Positions 44,707 through 53,778 of a DNA stretch of 64,000 nucleotides are shown here, piece after piece. The DNA is from Pseudomonas sp. PSE14 (GTDB lineage Bacteria > Pseudomonadota > Gammaproteobacteria > Pseudomonadales > Pseudomonadaceae). Where the stretch lies: the NCBI RefSeq assembly GCF_029203285.1, contig NZ_CP115669.1:5022001-5086000 (forward strand), read 5' to 3'. How positions within the stretch are numbered: position 1 is the stretch's first letter; each line of letters starts with the position of its first letter. The position numbers and the translations under genes were made by a program. The notes under the pieces were generated by a model. It ran no database searches. It worked only from the letters and a program-made list of their open reading frames with translations, and was not told the DNA's origin.

Positions 44707-45297
44707 TCATGCACACCGCTCAAGCAGGCGTCGGATGGAAATGTCCAATGGCTCGACGCTAGTATCGATCATCAGGTCCGGTGCGAGCGGTGGCTCATAG
44801 GGCGAGTCGATGCCGGTGAAGTCGCGGATCAGTCCCTGACGCGCCTTCCCATAGAGCCCTTTGGGGTCGCGTTGTTCGCAAAACGCCAAGGGCGTGGCAA
44901 CGTGGACTTCGACGAACCGCCCCGGCTCGAACAGTTCGCGCAAGCACTGGCGGTCGCTCCGATAAGGCGAGATGAATGCGCAGAGCACGATCAATCCTGC
45001 GTCCACCATGAGCCTGGCTACTTCCCCCGCCCGGCGGATATTTTCCGTCCGGTCCGCCTCGCCCATGCCAAGGTCTCGACAGAGCCCGTGGCGCACATTG
45101 TCACCATCGAGCAGATAGGTTTTCCTGCCGGCGGCATGCAAGGCCAGGTCCAGCGCATTGGCCAGCGTCGACTTCCCCGCGCCGGAAAGTCCGGTAAACC
45201 AGATGCAGGCGCCGCGCTGCCGCATCGTCTCGGCACGCATCTGCGTGGTCACTTTCTGTTCGTGCCAGCGCACGTCGCAGTTCGATTCCTTTGTCAC
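44707..45297 (-). CDS. cysC: Adenylyl-sulfate kinase CysC
   Basis: CysC phosphorylates adenosine 5'-phosphosulfate to PAPS. The 196-residue protein has the Walker A loop [13 protein letters not shown] near residue 31, the APS-kinase motifs [16 protein letters not shown] and FISPYRSDR, and [12 protein letters not shown]. The start GTG at 45297 is chosen because GGGGGAG lies upstream and the length matches stand-alone CysC. No cysD, cysN or cysH is nearby, so PAPS may serve a sulfotransferase instead of assimilation; the latter is inference. Confidence 0.9.
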   Translation of the reverse strand: MTKESNCDVRWHEQKVTTQMRAETMRQRGACIWFTGLSGAGKSTLANALDLALHAAGRKTYLLDGDNVRHGLCRDLGMGEADRTENIRRAGEVARLMVDAGLIVLCAFISPYRSDRQCLRELFEPGRFVEVHVATPLAFCEQRDPKGLYGKARQGLIRDFTGIDSPYEPPLAPDLMIDTSVEPLDISIRRLLERCA

Positions 45298-45492
45298 GGC
45301 ACTCAGCTCCCCCGGGAAAATGGGGAAGGCTGACGATGTCGCGTGGCCGCTCCAATTGGAAGGCTCGGCAATTCCAGGCAGAAGCTTCTGAAATTCAGCC
45401 CCGAATGGCCGGCAGACCACTTGATGCGCAGGAGCAAACCTTATCCGCACTCGCGGATATCGCTCGCCCCTAGCGGGAAAGGTTCGAGCAGC

Positions 45493-46164
45493 TCAGGCCA
45501 GCTCTTCTGACTGCGCCCAGAGCCGCTCTCCGGCACCCGGTGCTTCAGTCCACTGCTTCAGCGAACGCGTCGGCAGGTCGAAATACTCCCGTGTGCGCGC
45601 ATAGCCATGGCCGCCCATGCGCCCGATGGCGTCGAGGCCGAGTTGGTCGATGTACAGCGTGGCCGGGTCGATCAGGTCGTCGCGCACGTGGGCCATCAGC
45701 ACTTCACCGAGGATGATTTCCCGCGACTGGCCGATGGACAGCGCCATCATCCGCCGGCACTCCAGCGCCACCGGCGCCTCGCCGATGCGCGGGCAGCCGA
45801 CGCGGGTGCCGGGGATGGCGGTGAGGCCGGCGGCCACCAGCTCGTCGAAGCCCGGTTCGAAGGGCACGGCGCAGACGTTCATCGCCTCCACCAGTGCATC
45901 GGAGACGATGTTCACGGTGAACTCCTGGTTGTGGCGGATGTTCAGCGTGGTGTCCTTGGGGCTCAGGTCGCTGTAGTTCTCCACGCCCAGGGCGAGGATC
46001 GGCGGGTCGGCAGAGAGCGCGTTGAAGAAGCTGAAAGGCGCGGCGTTGGCACGACCCTGCGGGTCGATCGTCGTGACCAGCGCGATGGGCCGGGGCACCA
46101 CGCTGCCGATGAGGATCTTGTATTTCTCGCGGGCGGACAGCTGCTGGAAGTCGAAGCTGAGCAT
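45493..46164 (-). CDS. Flavin reductase-family protein (FMN-binding split barrel)
   Basis: A 223-residue protein of the DIM6/NTAB flavin reductase-like family: KILIGSVVPRPIALVTTIDP, NAAPFSFFNALSADPPI and TLNIRHNQEFTVNIVSDAL are the flavin-contact blocks. Members supply reduced FMN to monooxygenases or act on unknown substrates; no oxygenase gene is adjacent. It is the last gene of the minus-strand cluster with two amidohydrolases and an ABC transporter, starting 11 bases after the amidohydrolase. The ATG at 46164 gives the family start MLSFDFQQLSAREKY. Confidence 0.85.
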   Translation of the reverse strand: MLSFDFQQLSAREKYKILIGSVVPRPIALVTTIDPQGRANAAPFSFFNALSADPPILALGVENYSDLSPKDTTLNIRHNQEFTVNIVSDALVEAMNVCAVPFEPGFDELVAAGLTAIPGTRVGCPRIGEAPVALECRRMMALSIGQSREIILGEVLMAHVRDDLIDPATLYIDQLGLDAIGRMGGHGYARTREYFDLPTRSLKQWTEAPGAGERLWAQSEELA

Positions 46165-46175
46165 GGGGTGATCCT

Positions 46176-47675
46176 TCAGTGGGCAGACTGTGCGGGCGCG
46201 TCGAGCAGCGGTGCGGCGGCGCTGTAAGGGTCGGCAAAGGGGATCGCGGAATGGAACAGCGTGCGCCACGGCGGGTTGCCGAAGGCGCGGTCCGCGTGGT
46301 GCTGCATCTGTTTCTGGAACAGCGCATCGGCGCGGCGTTGCAGGTCGGTGTAATCGACGCCGATCACCTGGCGGTCCTGCATCACGCAGCGGCCGTCGAT
46401 GAAGCTGGCGATGCAGTCGTCACCTCGACCGGCGGTGAACAGGTTTTTCAGCGGGTCGAAGAACGGCCCCTGGTGGAAGTCGCCGAGGCGGAACACGGTG
46501 ATGTCCGCGCGAGCGCCCGGAGCCAGGCGGCCGAGGTCATCGCGTCCCAGTGCCTGGGCGCCGCCGAGGGTGGCAGCGTTGTAGAGATCGAGCATGCGCG
46601 TGTGTTCGGCATTGCCCTCCTTCACTCGCGCGATGTTCAGGCCCTGGCGCAGGTTGTCGAACATGTCCGCCGGGAAAGTGTCGGTACCCATGGCGAGGTT
46701 GATGCCCCGTGCGCGGTAACGGCCGAACGAATCCAGCGCGTCGCCTTCACGGGCGAACACCACCGGGCAATGCACCAGGCTCGCGCCCGTGTCGGCGAGG
46801 CGCTGCAGTTCGTGCTCGCCACTGTGCAGGATGCCGTGGGGCAGCACGCTGCGCGGGTTGAGCAGGCCGTAGCTGTCCAGCCATTGCAGCGACGAGGTAT
46901 CGCGCAGACGGCGCACCAGTTCCACTTCGTAGCGCGACTGGCAGCAATGCAGGCGCAGCGGCGCATTGAGTTCGCGCTGTACGGCGGCGGTGCGTTCCAG
47001 TAACGCGGGCGTGCAGGTCTCGATGCGGTCGGGCAACAGCGCGCCACGCACCAGTCCGTTGTGCGCGCCGTCGAAGTCGCGGAAGAAGCGTTCGGCTTCG
47101 CGCAAACCGGCGAGGCCGGCAGCCTCGTCCCAATGCTGCGCGGGGCTGCCATCGGCGCGGGCATAGGTCATGCCGCTCATGTAGCAGGGGCCGAGGTAGG
47201 TGCGCAGGCCGAGTTCGGCGGAGAGCGCGGCGACCCCGGCGAATTCGTCGTAATGCTCGGCCCAGCGCCGGTAGTACATGGAGGTGATCGGCATGGCGGT
47301 GGTGATGCCGTTGCGGATCAGCTGGGTGAAGGCGTAGCGGTACTTGAACAGCTCCTCGTCCGGGCTGTAGCACTCGGTCGGCCCGGCGCACAGGTAGTCT
47401 TCGGACCAGACGCGGCCCATGTTCCACTCGGCGCCGTTGTCCAGGGTGAGCACGGTGGAGTCGAGGTCACCGAGGGCGTCGAGGTCGATGAAGCCAGGGC
47501 CGATCAGCGCGTGGCCGTAGTCGATCCACTGACTGACTTCGCCGGGGAAACCGCGCCCGACGAAGACGATCTTTCCACCCTCGAACACCACTTCACCGTG
47601 GCGCCAGAGCACATGTTGGCGACCATCGAAGCCGACGACGAAGCTGGCTTTCAAGCCGATACGCGGAGCACTCAC
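46176..47675 (-). CDS. Amidohydrolase-superfamily protein lacking the HxH motif
   Basis: A 499-residue protein with the amidohydrolase (ATZ/TRZ-like) layout. After PGFID, where the metal-binding HxH is expected, the sequence is LDAL, placing Asp66 and Leu68 at the two histidine positions. Other ligands appear present: His243 in LRLHCCQSRYEVE, His280 in LPHGILHS, and Asp332 in MGTDTFPADMFDNLR. It may bind one metal differently or have lost hydrolase activity. The GTG start lies within the stop of the upstream amidohydrolase (GTGA), so the two are translationally coupled. Confidence 0.82.
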   Translation of the reverse strand: MSAPRIGLKASFVVGFDGRQHVLWRHGEVVFEGGKIVFVGRGFPGEVSQWIDYGHALIGPGFIDLDALGDLDSTVLTLDNGAEWNMGRVWSEDYLCAGPTECYSPDEELFKYRYAFTQLIRNGITTAMPITSMYYRRWAEHYDEFAGVAALSAELGLRTYLGPCYMSGMTYARADGSPAQHWDEAAGLAGLREAERFFRDFDGAHNGLVRGALLPDRIETCTPALLERTAAVQRELNAPLRLHCCQSRYEVELVRRLRDTSSLQWLDSYGLLNPRSVLPHGILHSGEHELQRLADTGASLVHCPVVFAREGDALDSFGRYRARGINLAMGTDTFPADMFDNLRQGLNIARVKEGNAEHTRMLDLYNAATLGGAQALGRDDLGRLAPGARADITVFRLGDFHQGPFFDPLKNLFTAGRGDDCIASFIDGRCVMQDRQVIGVDYTDLQRRADALFQKQMQHHADRAFGNPPWRTLFHSAIPFADPYSAAAPLLDAPAQSAH

Positions 47676-48871
47676 AGACGCGACTCCAGCAGCTTGCCAT
47701 TCTCGGCAATCAGCTTGCCGGCCTTGAACACCTGGCGCTGCGCCGGGCGTGCGACCACGGCTTCACCCAGGGTTTCTACCGGCAGCAGGAGGAAGTCCGC
47801 CGCCGCACCGACCTCGATACGCGCCGGCTCGCGACCCAGCGCGCGGGCACCGTTGGCGGTGGCAGCGCCAAAGGCGGCGGCGAGGTCGTCGTCCTTGCAC
47901 AGGTCGAAGCGGAAGGCGAGCAGCATGGCGCGTTCGAGCATGTCGCCATTGCCCATGGGCGACCAGGCATCGCGGATGCCGTCGCTGCCCAGGCACAGGT
48001 TCACGCCCGCCTCGCGCAGCGCGAGGAACGGCGGCACCGGAGTATCGGCCGGCGCGGAACTCATCAGGGAAATCTTCAGCGCGGCGAGTCGCCTGGCCAG
48101 CGGCTCGACCCGCTCCCAGGGCGCCATGCCCAGGCAATAGGCGTGGCTGATCATGACCTTGCCCTGCAGTCCGTGGCGCTCGGTGTAATCGGCGATGCGG
48201 GCGATCTGCCAGAGACCCAACTCGCCCTTGTCGTGCAGGTGGATGTCCACGCCACGGCCGAATTCCACGGCGAGGCCGAAGACGATATCGAGCTGCGCGA
48301 TGGGGTCGTCGTCGATGCCGCAAGGGTCAAGGCCACCGACGTTTTCCACGCCCATCTGCAGGGCTTCGCGCATGAGCTCGGCGGTGCCGGGGCGACTGAC
48401 CAGGCCGGTCTGCGGGAAGACCACGAATTCCATGTCGATCAGGTCGGCGTAGCTCTCGCGCAGCGCCATCATGGCTTCGACGTGGCGCAGGCCCAGCTCG
48501 GGGTCGATGTCCACGTGGCAGCGGAAGGTCAGCGAACCGCGTGCGATGCACTGCTCCAGCAGCGCGCCGGCGCGGGCGGCGATGGGGGCTTGGATTTCGC
48601 GCAGCACGCGGCGCTCGTTGGCGATGTAGTCCTTGAGCGTCGGGCCGGCGCTGTTGGGGCGCCAGGGTTGACCCCAGAGCGTCTTGTCCAGGTGGCAGTG
48701 GCTTTCCACCAGCGGCGGCAACAGGAGCTGGCCGGCGCCGTCGATATCGCCGGATTGCAGCACGGCGTTGCTGGCGGGACGGCGCTCGGCGATGCGGCCG
48801 TCACGGATGAGAAAGTCTTCCGCAGGGTTGCCCAGCGGGCGGATGTTGCGCAGCCAGTAGCTGTCGGTCAT
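47672..48871 (-). CDS. Cytosine deaminase-like amidohydrolase
   Basis: A 399-residue metal-dependent hydrolase like CodA or AtzC. The metal ligands are His58 and His60 in VESHCHLDKTLWG, histidines in DIHLHDKGELGLWQ and ISHAYCLG, and Asp in LGSDGIRDAWSPMGNGDMLE, a close parallel to the cytosine deaminase end motif. It should deaminate or hydrolyse a ring or amide nitrogen compound; the substrate is unknown. GAGG precedes the ATG. It follows the transporter genes after a 216-base gap with a REP pair and is coupled to the next amidohydrolase. Confidence 0.87.
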   Translation of the reverse strand: MTDSYWLRNIRPLGNPAEDFLIRDGRIAERRPASNAVLQSGDIDGAGQLLLPPLVESHCHLDKTLWGQPWRPNSAGPTLKDYIANERRVLREIQAPIAARAGALLEQCIARGSLTFRCHVDIDPELGLRHVEAMMALRESYADLIDMEFVVFPQTGLVSRPGTAELMREALQMGVENVGGLDPCGIDDDPIAQLDIVFGLAVEFGRGVDIHLHDKGELGLWQIARIADYTERHGLQGKVMISHAYCLGMAPWERVEPLARRLAALKISLMSSAPADTPVPPFLALREAGVNLCLGSDGIRDAWSPMGNGDMLERAMLLAFRFDLCKDDDLAAAFGAATANGARALGREPARIEVGAAADFLLLPVETLGEAVVARPAQRQVFKAGKLIAENGKLLESRL

Positions 48872-48970
48872 GGGGACCTCGATCTTGTGAAAACGTAGGG
48901 CGAATAACCGCTTGCGGTTATCCGCCGAGGAACTCGCCGGCGGATGAAGCGCTCGCCCTGCTGGAAACCT

Positions 48971-49047
48971 GTAGGAGCGAGCTTGCTCGCGACCGGAGTC
49001 CGGCTCAGCACCGGCGTTGAGCGGTTCGCGAGCAAGCTCGCTCCTAC
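48971..49047. repeat. REP pair (REPIN)
   Basis: GTAGGAGCGAGCTTGCTCGC and its inverted partner GCGAGCAAGCTCGCTCCTAC are typical Pseudomonas REP sequences in opposite orientation, 77 bp overall, between the solute-binding protein gene and the deaminase-like gene. A separate GTAGGGCG-ATAACCGC hairpin lies just before it (near 48896). Confidence 0.9.
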
Positions 49048-49087
49048 GAAGAGCAGTTCCGAGCCTGAATCGGGCTCGGCCAACACA

Positions 49088-50140
49088 TCAGCCCTTGAGC
49101 TTGGACCAGATGCGATCCTGCAGCTCGCGGGACTTGTTGCTGCATTCCTTTTCCAGGCGCAGGCGCTCGGCGTACTCCGGCGGCATGTTGATGGCGTCCA
49201 TCACCTTCCACTTGGCGTCGAGCAGCTTGTCGGTCTCGATGCCGTTGGAATAGGCGATGGCGTTGGTCACCGCGGCGGCGTTCTCCGGTTTCATCATCCA
49301 GTTGATGAAGACTTTGGCGTTCTCTGGGTGCGGGGCGCTCTTGGGCACGGCAAAGTTGTCCTGGAAGGACGCCACACCCTCACGCGGGTAGACGTACTTG
49401 ATGGTGCTCTTCTGCAGGGTGGCGCGAGCAGTGGAGCCGTTCCAGTTCTGCATCAGCACCACTTCGCCGGAGGCCATGCGGTCCACGGTGTTGTCCGAGC
49501 TGTACATCTTCAGGAAGGGCTTCTGCTTCTGCAGCAGCTCGAGGATTTTCTTGGCGTCCTGCGGGCTCTCGGTGCACTCGTCGACGTTCAGGTAGTGCGC
49601 GGCGGCGTTGATCAGGCTGCTCGGGGTATCCAGCGCGGCGACCTGGCCTTGCAGCTCCGGACGCGGCTCGAAGAACTCCTTCCACGAGTCATCCAGCTTG
49701 CCGCCCGGCACTCGCGCGCTGTCGTAGGAGAAGCCGGTGGAACCCCACAGGTAGGGCGCCGAATACTTGCGGCCCGGGTCGAAGGCCGGGTCGCGGAAGG
49801 CCGGCTTCACGTACTGGAAGTTGACTAGCTTGGGCGTGTCGATTTCCAGCAGCAGGTTCTGGTTGATCAGCGTCTGCATGATCGAGTGCGACGGCACGAT
49901 CACGTCGTACGCGGCGCCGCCGGCCTGCAGCTTGGCCAGCAGGGTTTCGTTGCTGTCGTAGCCGTCCATGGTGACCTTGATACCGGTCTCCTTCTCGAAC
50001 TTGGCCAACAGTTCCACCGGGTAGTAGTCGGTCCAGTTGTAGAAGAACAGCTGCTTGGGCTCCTCGGCCTGGGCGACGCCGGCGGCCAGCAGAGTGAGGG
50101 ACAAACCGGCAAGGCCGTGACGCAGGGCATTCAACTTCAT
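49088..50140 (-). CDS. PotF-like periplasmic substrate-binding protein
   Basis: A 350-residue solute-binding protein of the spermidine/putrescine (PotD/PotF) family. A signal peptide ends near residue 25 (AAGVAQA), then the family start LFFYNWTDYYPVELLAKFEKETGIKV-type block (FYNWTDYYPVELL), YDVIVPSHSIMQTLI and YLWGSTGFSYD. CTGGAG precedes ATG 50140; an upstream in-frame extension is not supported. Polyamine binding is the default, but the deaminase-like neighbours suggest another cationic or nitrogen-rich compound. Confidence 0.9.
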   Translation of the reverse strand: MKLNALRHGLAGLSLTLLAAGVAQAEEPKQLFFYNWTDYYPVELLAKFEKETGIKVTMDGYDSNETLLAKLQAGGAAYDVIVPSHSIMQTLINQNLLLEIDTPKLVNFQYVKPAFRDPAFDPGRKYSAPYLWGSTGFSYDSARVPGGKLDDSWKEFFEPRPELQGQVAALDTPSSLINAAAHYLNVDECTESPQDAKKILELLQKQKPFLKMYSSDNTVDRMASGEVVLMQNWNGSTARATLQKSTIKYVYPREGVASFQDNFAVPKSAPHPENAKVFINWMMKPENAAAVTNAIAYSNGIETDKLLDAKWKVMDAINMPPEYAERLRLEKECSNKSRELQDRIWSKLKG

Positions 50141-50178
50141 CGTTTTCTCCAGAAAGAGCGAAAGGTCGGCAGTCTTGA

Positions 50179-50970
50179 TCAGGCGTCCGGTTTGCCGCGC
50201 TGGCCAAGCCAGTACGACAGCACCACGAGGACGATGGAAATCACCAGCATGAGCGTCGAGATCGCATTGATCTCGGGTGTTACCCCGGCCTTGATGGCCG
50301 AGAAGATGTAGACCGGCAGCGTCGTCGAACCGGGTCCTGCGACGAAGAAGGTCATGATGAAGTCGTCGAGGCTGACTACGAACGCCAGCACCGCGCCGGA
50401 CAGCACCGCCGGCCACAGCAGCGGCAGGGTCACCCGGCGGAACACCTGGTAGGGGCTGGCGTAGAGGTCGCCGGCGGCTTCCAGCAGGCTCTTGTCCAGG
50501 TCGTTCAGGCGCGCGCGGATCGGCAGGTAGGCGAAGGGAATGCAGAAGCCGACATGGGCGACGATCACCGTCATCAGGCCCAGCTTGATCCCCAGCGACA
50601 TGAACAGCAGCAAGGTAGCCACTGCGATGACGATCTCAGGCAGGATCAGCGGCAGGTTGATGCCGCCCTCCACCACCCGACGTCCGTAGAACGGCCGCGA
50701 GGTCGCCAGCGCCGCCGCCAGGGCGATCGCGGTGGACAGCACGGTGGCGAAGCCCGCCACCACCAGCGAGTTGAACGCGGCGGCCTGGATCGAGGGGTTG
50801 GCGACGATCTTGCCGTACCAGGCGAAGGAAAATTCGGTCCACACCGTGGCCGAACGGTTGGCGTTGAAGCTGTAGGCGATCAACACGAAGATCGGCAGGT
50901 ACAGGTAGGCCAGCACCAGCAGGCTGGTCTCGCGGGTGCCGGGGAGTTTCTTCAGGTGCTGGGCGATCAT
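50179..50970 (-). CDS. ABC transporter permease (PotI-like)
   Basis: A 263-residue inner membrane permease with six helices and the EAA loop LLEAAGDLYASPYQVFRRVTLPLLWPAV that docks on the ATPase (key residues EAA...G). It overlaps the preceding permease gene by four bases (ATGA) and is followed after 38 bases by the solute-binding protein gene. Confidence 0.92.
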   Translation of the reverse strand: MIAQHLKKLPGTRETSLLVLAYLYLPIFVLIAYSFNANRSATVWTEFSFAWYGKIVANPSIQAAAFNSLVVAGFATVLSTAIALAAALATSRPFYGRRVVEGGINLPLILPEIVIAVATLLLFMSLGIKLGLMTVIVAHVGFCIPFAYLPIRARLNDLDKSLLEAAGDLYASPYQVFRRVTLPLLWPAVLSGAVLAFVVSLDDFIMTFFVAGPGSTTLPVYIFSAIKAGVTPEINAISTLMLVISIVLVVLSYWLGQRGKPDA

Positions 50971-51878
50971 GCGCTGGCTCCTCCCAGGTGAACGGCCTTG
51001 GCGGCGCGGCGGCTATACAGGGCGAACGCGATCAGCGCGAGCAGCATGATCGCCAGCAGCAGGAACGACAGCGAGCCACCCAGCGGCCAGTTGCGCGCGG
51101 TGCCGAACTGCTGCTGGATCAGGTTGCCGATCATCAGCGTCTTGCCGCCACCGAGGATGGCGGGGGTGATGAAGGCGCCCAGGCTCGGTACGAACACCAG
51201 CAGGGAGCCGGCGATCACGCCGGGCATGGACAGCGGCAGGATCACGCGGCGCAACGCCTTCCAGCGGTTCGCGCCGAGGTCGTAGGCAGCCTCGACCAGA
51301 CGCCAGTCGAGCTTCTCCAGGGTCGAGTAGATCGGCAGGATCATGAACGGCAGGAAGCTGTAGACCAGCCCCACGCAGACCGCGAAGTCGTTGTACAGCA
51401 GGGTGATGCCGCCGGCCTGGGGGAACAGTGCATTGAGCGTCTGGGCGATCCAGCCGTGCTCGCGCAGGATGATCAGCCAGGCGTAGTTGCGGATCAGCAG
51501 GTTGGTCCAGAACGGGATGGTGATCAGCAGTACCATGAGGTTGCGCGAGCGCTCGCTGAGGCTGGTCATCCACAGCGCCACCGGGAAGCCGAACAGGAAG
51601 CACAGCAGCGTGGTGCCGCCGGCCTGGAACAGCGAACGCAGCAGCGCCTGGGCGTAGACCCAGTTGAGCTCCAGGTTGCCGTCGAAGTCTTCCTGGAAGA
51701 ACAGTTGCACGTAGCTCTGAATCTGCCAGTCGGCGTGCCAGTCAACGCCGCCGTAGAGGTTGCGCGGCAGCAGGCTGATATAGCCCATGATCGCCAGCGG
51801 AATGGCGATCAGCCCCAGCAGCGTCAGCGCCACCGGGCTGAGCAGCAACAGGCGGCGGGTGGTGGGCGACTCCGTCAT
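50967..51878 (-). CDS. ABC transporter permease (PotH-like)
   Basis: A 303-residue permease with six helices; the N-terminal arm is about 15 residues before helix 1 (LLLLSPVALTLLGLIAIPLA). The EAA motif is in VEAAYDLGANRWKALRRVIL. It pairs with the PotI-like subunit to form the membrane channel, starts two bases after the ATPase gene ends, and overlaps the next gene by four bases. Confidence 0.92.
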   Translation of the reverse strand: MTESPTTRRLLLLSPVALTLLGLIAIPLAIMGYISLLPRNLYGGVDWHADWQIQSYVQLFFQEDFDGNLELNWVYAQALLRSLFQAGGTTLLCFLFGFPVALWMTSLSERSRNLMVLLITIPFWTNLLIRNYAWLIILREHGWIAQTLNALFPQAGGITLLYNDFAVCVGLVYSFLPFMILPIYSTLEKLDWRLVEAAYDLGANRWKALRRVILPLSMPGVIAGSLLVFVPSLGAFITPAILGGGKTLMIGNLIQQQFGTARNWPLGGSLSFLLLAIMLLALIAFALYSRRAAKAVHLGGASA

Positions 51879-51880
51879 GC

Positions 51881-52951
51881 TCAGGCCTCCATCAGCAGGC
51901 AGGCCTGGGGCGGCAGATGTACTGCCACGGCCTCGCCGACGTCACGGGCGCGCCCGCCTTCATTGCTCTCGCGCAGGGTGATCTGCGAAGCATCGGGCAG
52001 ACGGCAGCGGTACAGCGTGGCGGTGCCGACATACATCACCGTCTCGATCACCGCACGCAGGTGGTGCGGCTGCGAGGGGTCGACCAGCTTGGAACGTTCC
52101 GGGCGGAAGGCCAGTTGCACGCTGTTCTGGTCGAGGCCCTCAGGCACCTGGCATTGGATCTCCGCCGGCATGGCGTTGGGGTGGAAGGCGCCCTGGCGCA
52201 TCTGCCCGGGGAGGAAGTTGATGTCGCCGATGAACTGCGCGACGAAGCGGTGCCGCGGGCGCTCGTAGATCTCGTTGGGTGTGCCGATCTGCATGATGTT
52301 GCCGTGGGACATCACGGCGATGCGGTCGGACAGGGTCAGCGCCTCTTCCTGGTCGTGGGTGACGAAGATGAAGGTGATACCCGCCTCTTCCTGCACGCGC
52401 TTGAGCTCGACCTGCATCTCCTTGCGCAGCTTCAGGTCCAGCGCGGACAGCGGTTCGTCCAGCAGCAGCACCGAGGGCTTGGGCGCCAGCGCACGAGCCA
52501 GGGCCACGCGCTGCTGCTGGCCGCCGGAGAGCTCCGCCGGCTTGCGCCGCGCCAGGTGCTCCATCTGCACCAGCGCCAGCATTTCCTTCACCCGGCCGGG
52601 GATCTCACCGCGTGCCAGGCCCTGCATTTCCAGGCCGAAAGCGATGTTCTCGCTCACCGACATGTGCGGGAACAGCGCGTAGCTCTGGAACACGGTGTTG
52701 ATGCGGCGGCGGTAGGGCGGCAGGTCGTTGACCCGCTCGCCACCGACGAGGATGTCGCCGGAGGTGACGTTCTCGAAACCGGCGATGCTGCGCAGCAGCG
52801 TGGTCTTGCCGCAGCCGGACGGCCCCAGCAAGGTAAAGAACTCGTTATGGGCGATATCGACCGAGACCTCGTTGAGGGCGGGGGCGACGTTCGGATCATC
52901 GGTGTAGCGTTTGCTGACCCGACGGACCTCGACTGACGACGAGTGATTCAT
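51881..52951 (-). CDS. ABC transporter ATP-binding protein (PotA/PotG-like)
   Basis: A 356-residue ATPase with Walker [12 protein letters not shown] near residue 43, Q-loop QSYALFPHM, signature [15 protein letters not shown], Walker [13 protein letters not shown] and switch histidine in VTHDQEEAL. The last 110 residues are a TOBE domain. GAGGAA precedes the ATG. It is first in the ATPase-permease-permease-binding protein order of this transporter, and its promoter region holds twin GntR-type sites. Confidence 0.95.
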   Translation of the reverse strand: MNHSSSVEVRRVSKRYTDDPNVAPALNEVSVDIAHNEFFTLLGPSGCGKTTLLRSIAGFENVTSGDILVGGERVNDLPPYRRRINTVFQSYALFPHMSVSENIAFGLEMQGLARGEIPGRVKEMLALVQMEHLARRKPAELSGGQQQRVALARALAPKPSVLLLDEPLSALDLKLRKEMQVELKRVQEEAGITFIFVTHDQEEALTLSDRIAVMSHGNIMQIGTPNEIYERPRHRFVAQFIGDINFLPGQMRQGAFHPNAMPAEIQCQVPEGLDQNSVQLAFRPERSKLVDPSQPHHLRAVIETVMYVGTATLYRCRLPDASQITLRESNEGGRARDVGEAVAVHLPPQACLLMEA

Positions 52952-52972
52952 TTTGGTGCATTCCTCTTGTTT

Positions 52973-52995
52973 TTGTATGCAATATTTGAATGCAA
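52973..52995. promoter_or_regulatory. Twin GntR-type operator sites
   Basis: TTGTATGCAA (52973-52982) and TTGAATGCAA (52986-52995) are direct repeats 13 bp apart; both fit the TTG-N4-CAA pattern of VanR/FCD-type GntR regulators (TTGTATACAA). They lie between the divergent transporter and regulator genes. Confidence 0.6.
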
Positions 52996-53091
52996 CTTAG
53001 AAATAGCTGATGTATTTTTCTTCTGCAACTGGTTTTGCACGGACGGTTTTGCGGCATCCTTTCCAGGGTCAAGCAAGAGGTGGAGTCGCTC

Positions 53092-53778
53092 ATGACGGAG
53101 AAGCACCCCGAGTCCACGGTGGAACGCGTCTACCAAGGGGTTTACGAGGCAATCAGCAAGCGCAGCCTGCGCCCGGGCATGAAGCTGGGCGAAGCGGCGC
53201 TGGCGGAATTGTTCAAGGTCAGCCGCACTTCGGTGCGCGCGGCGCTGAAACATCTGGAAGCGGATGGGCTGGTGTCCAGCGCGCTCAACAAGGGGGCATG
53301 GGTGTCACTACCCAGCGACGAGGAGATCCGCTCGCTGTTCGAAACCCGGCGACTGATCGAGATCGGCATTGTCAGCGAACTCTGCCGCCGCGCGGACAGC
53401 GCTATCATCCAGGACCTGCGCGACCACGTGGCGCTGGAGGACGCGGCCCACGACCATGACCACGCGCAATTCGTCCACCTGCTCGGCGAGTTCCACTTGA
53501 AGCTCGCGGCGGCGCTGAACAATCCGGTGCTGCTGGACTTCTTCCGCAAGCTGATCGAACGCGCCTCGCTCTACGCGACCACCCTGGACGACGAGCACCA
53601 CGAAACCTGCCGGGGCAACGAGCACCTGCGTCTGATCGAGTACATCGAGGCGGGCAACCAGGCGGCGGCCATCGAATTGACCTGCATGCACCTGAACGCG
53701 ATCGAGCAGGCCATCCTCAAGGCGGCGGGGAACCTGAAGGCGGATTACCATCCGCTCAAGCATCTGATTGGTGGCTGA
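53092..53778 (+). CDS. GntR-family regulator (FCD type)
   Basis: A 228-residue regulator with winged helix residues about 12-75 (RSLRPGMKLGEAALAELFKV, SRTSVRAALKHLEADGLV) and an FCD ligand domain with a likely metal site in FHLKLAAALNN and ELTCMHLNAIEQ. The ATG at 53092 has GGAG six bases upstream. It is divergent from the transporter-amidohydrolase cluster and is its probable regulator through the twin sites in the shared promoter region. Confidence 0.9.
   Translation: MTEKHPESTVERVYQGVYEAISKRSLRPGMKLGEAALAELFKVSRTSVRAALKHLEADGLVSSALNKGAWVSLPSDEEIRSLFETRRLIEIGIVSELCRRADSAIIQDLRDHVALEDAAHDHDHAQFVHLLGEFHLKLAAALNNPVLLDFFRKLIERASLYATTLDDEHHETCRGNEHLRLIEYIEAGNQAAAIELTCMHLNAIEQAILKAAGNLKADYHPLKHLIGG

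Noticed and set aside
43139-44716. 525-codon minus-strand frame opposite the APC permease
   Set aside because: Its translation is hydrophilic H/D/Q/R-rich, as expected from the complement of a hydrophobic transporter.
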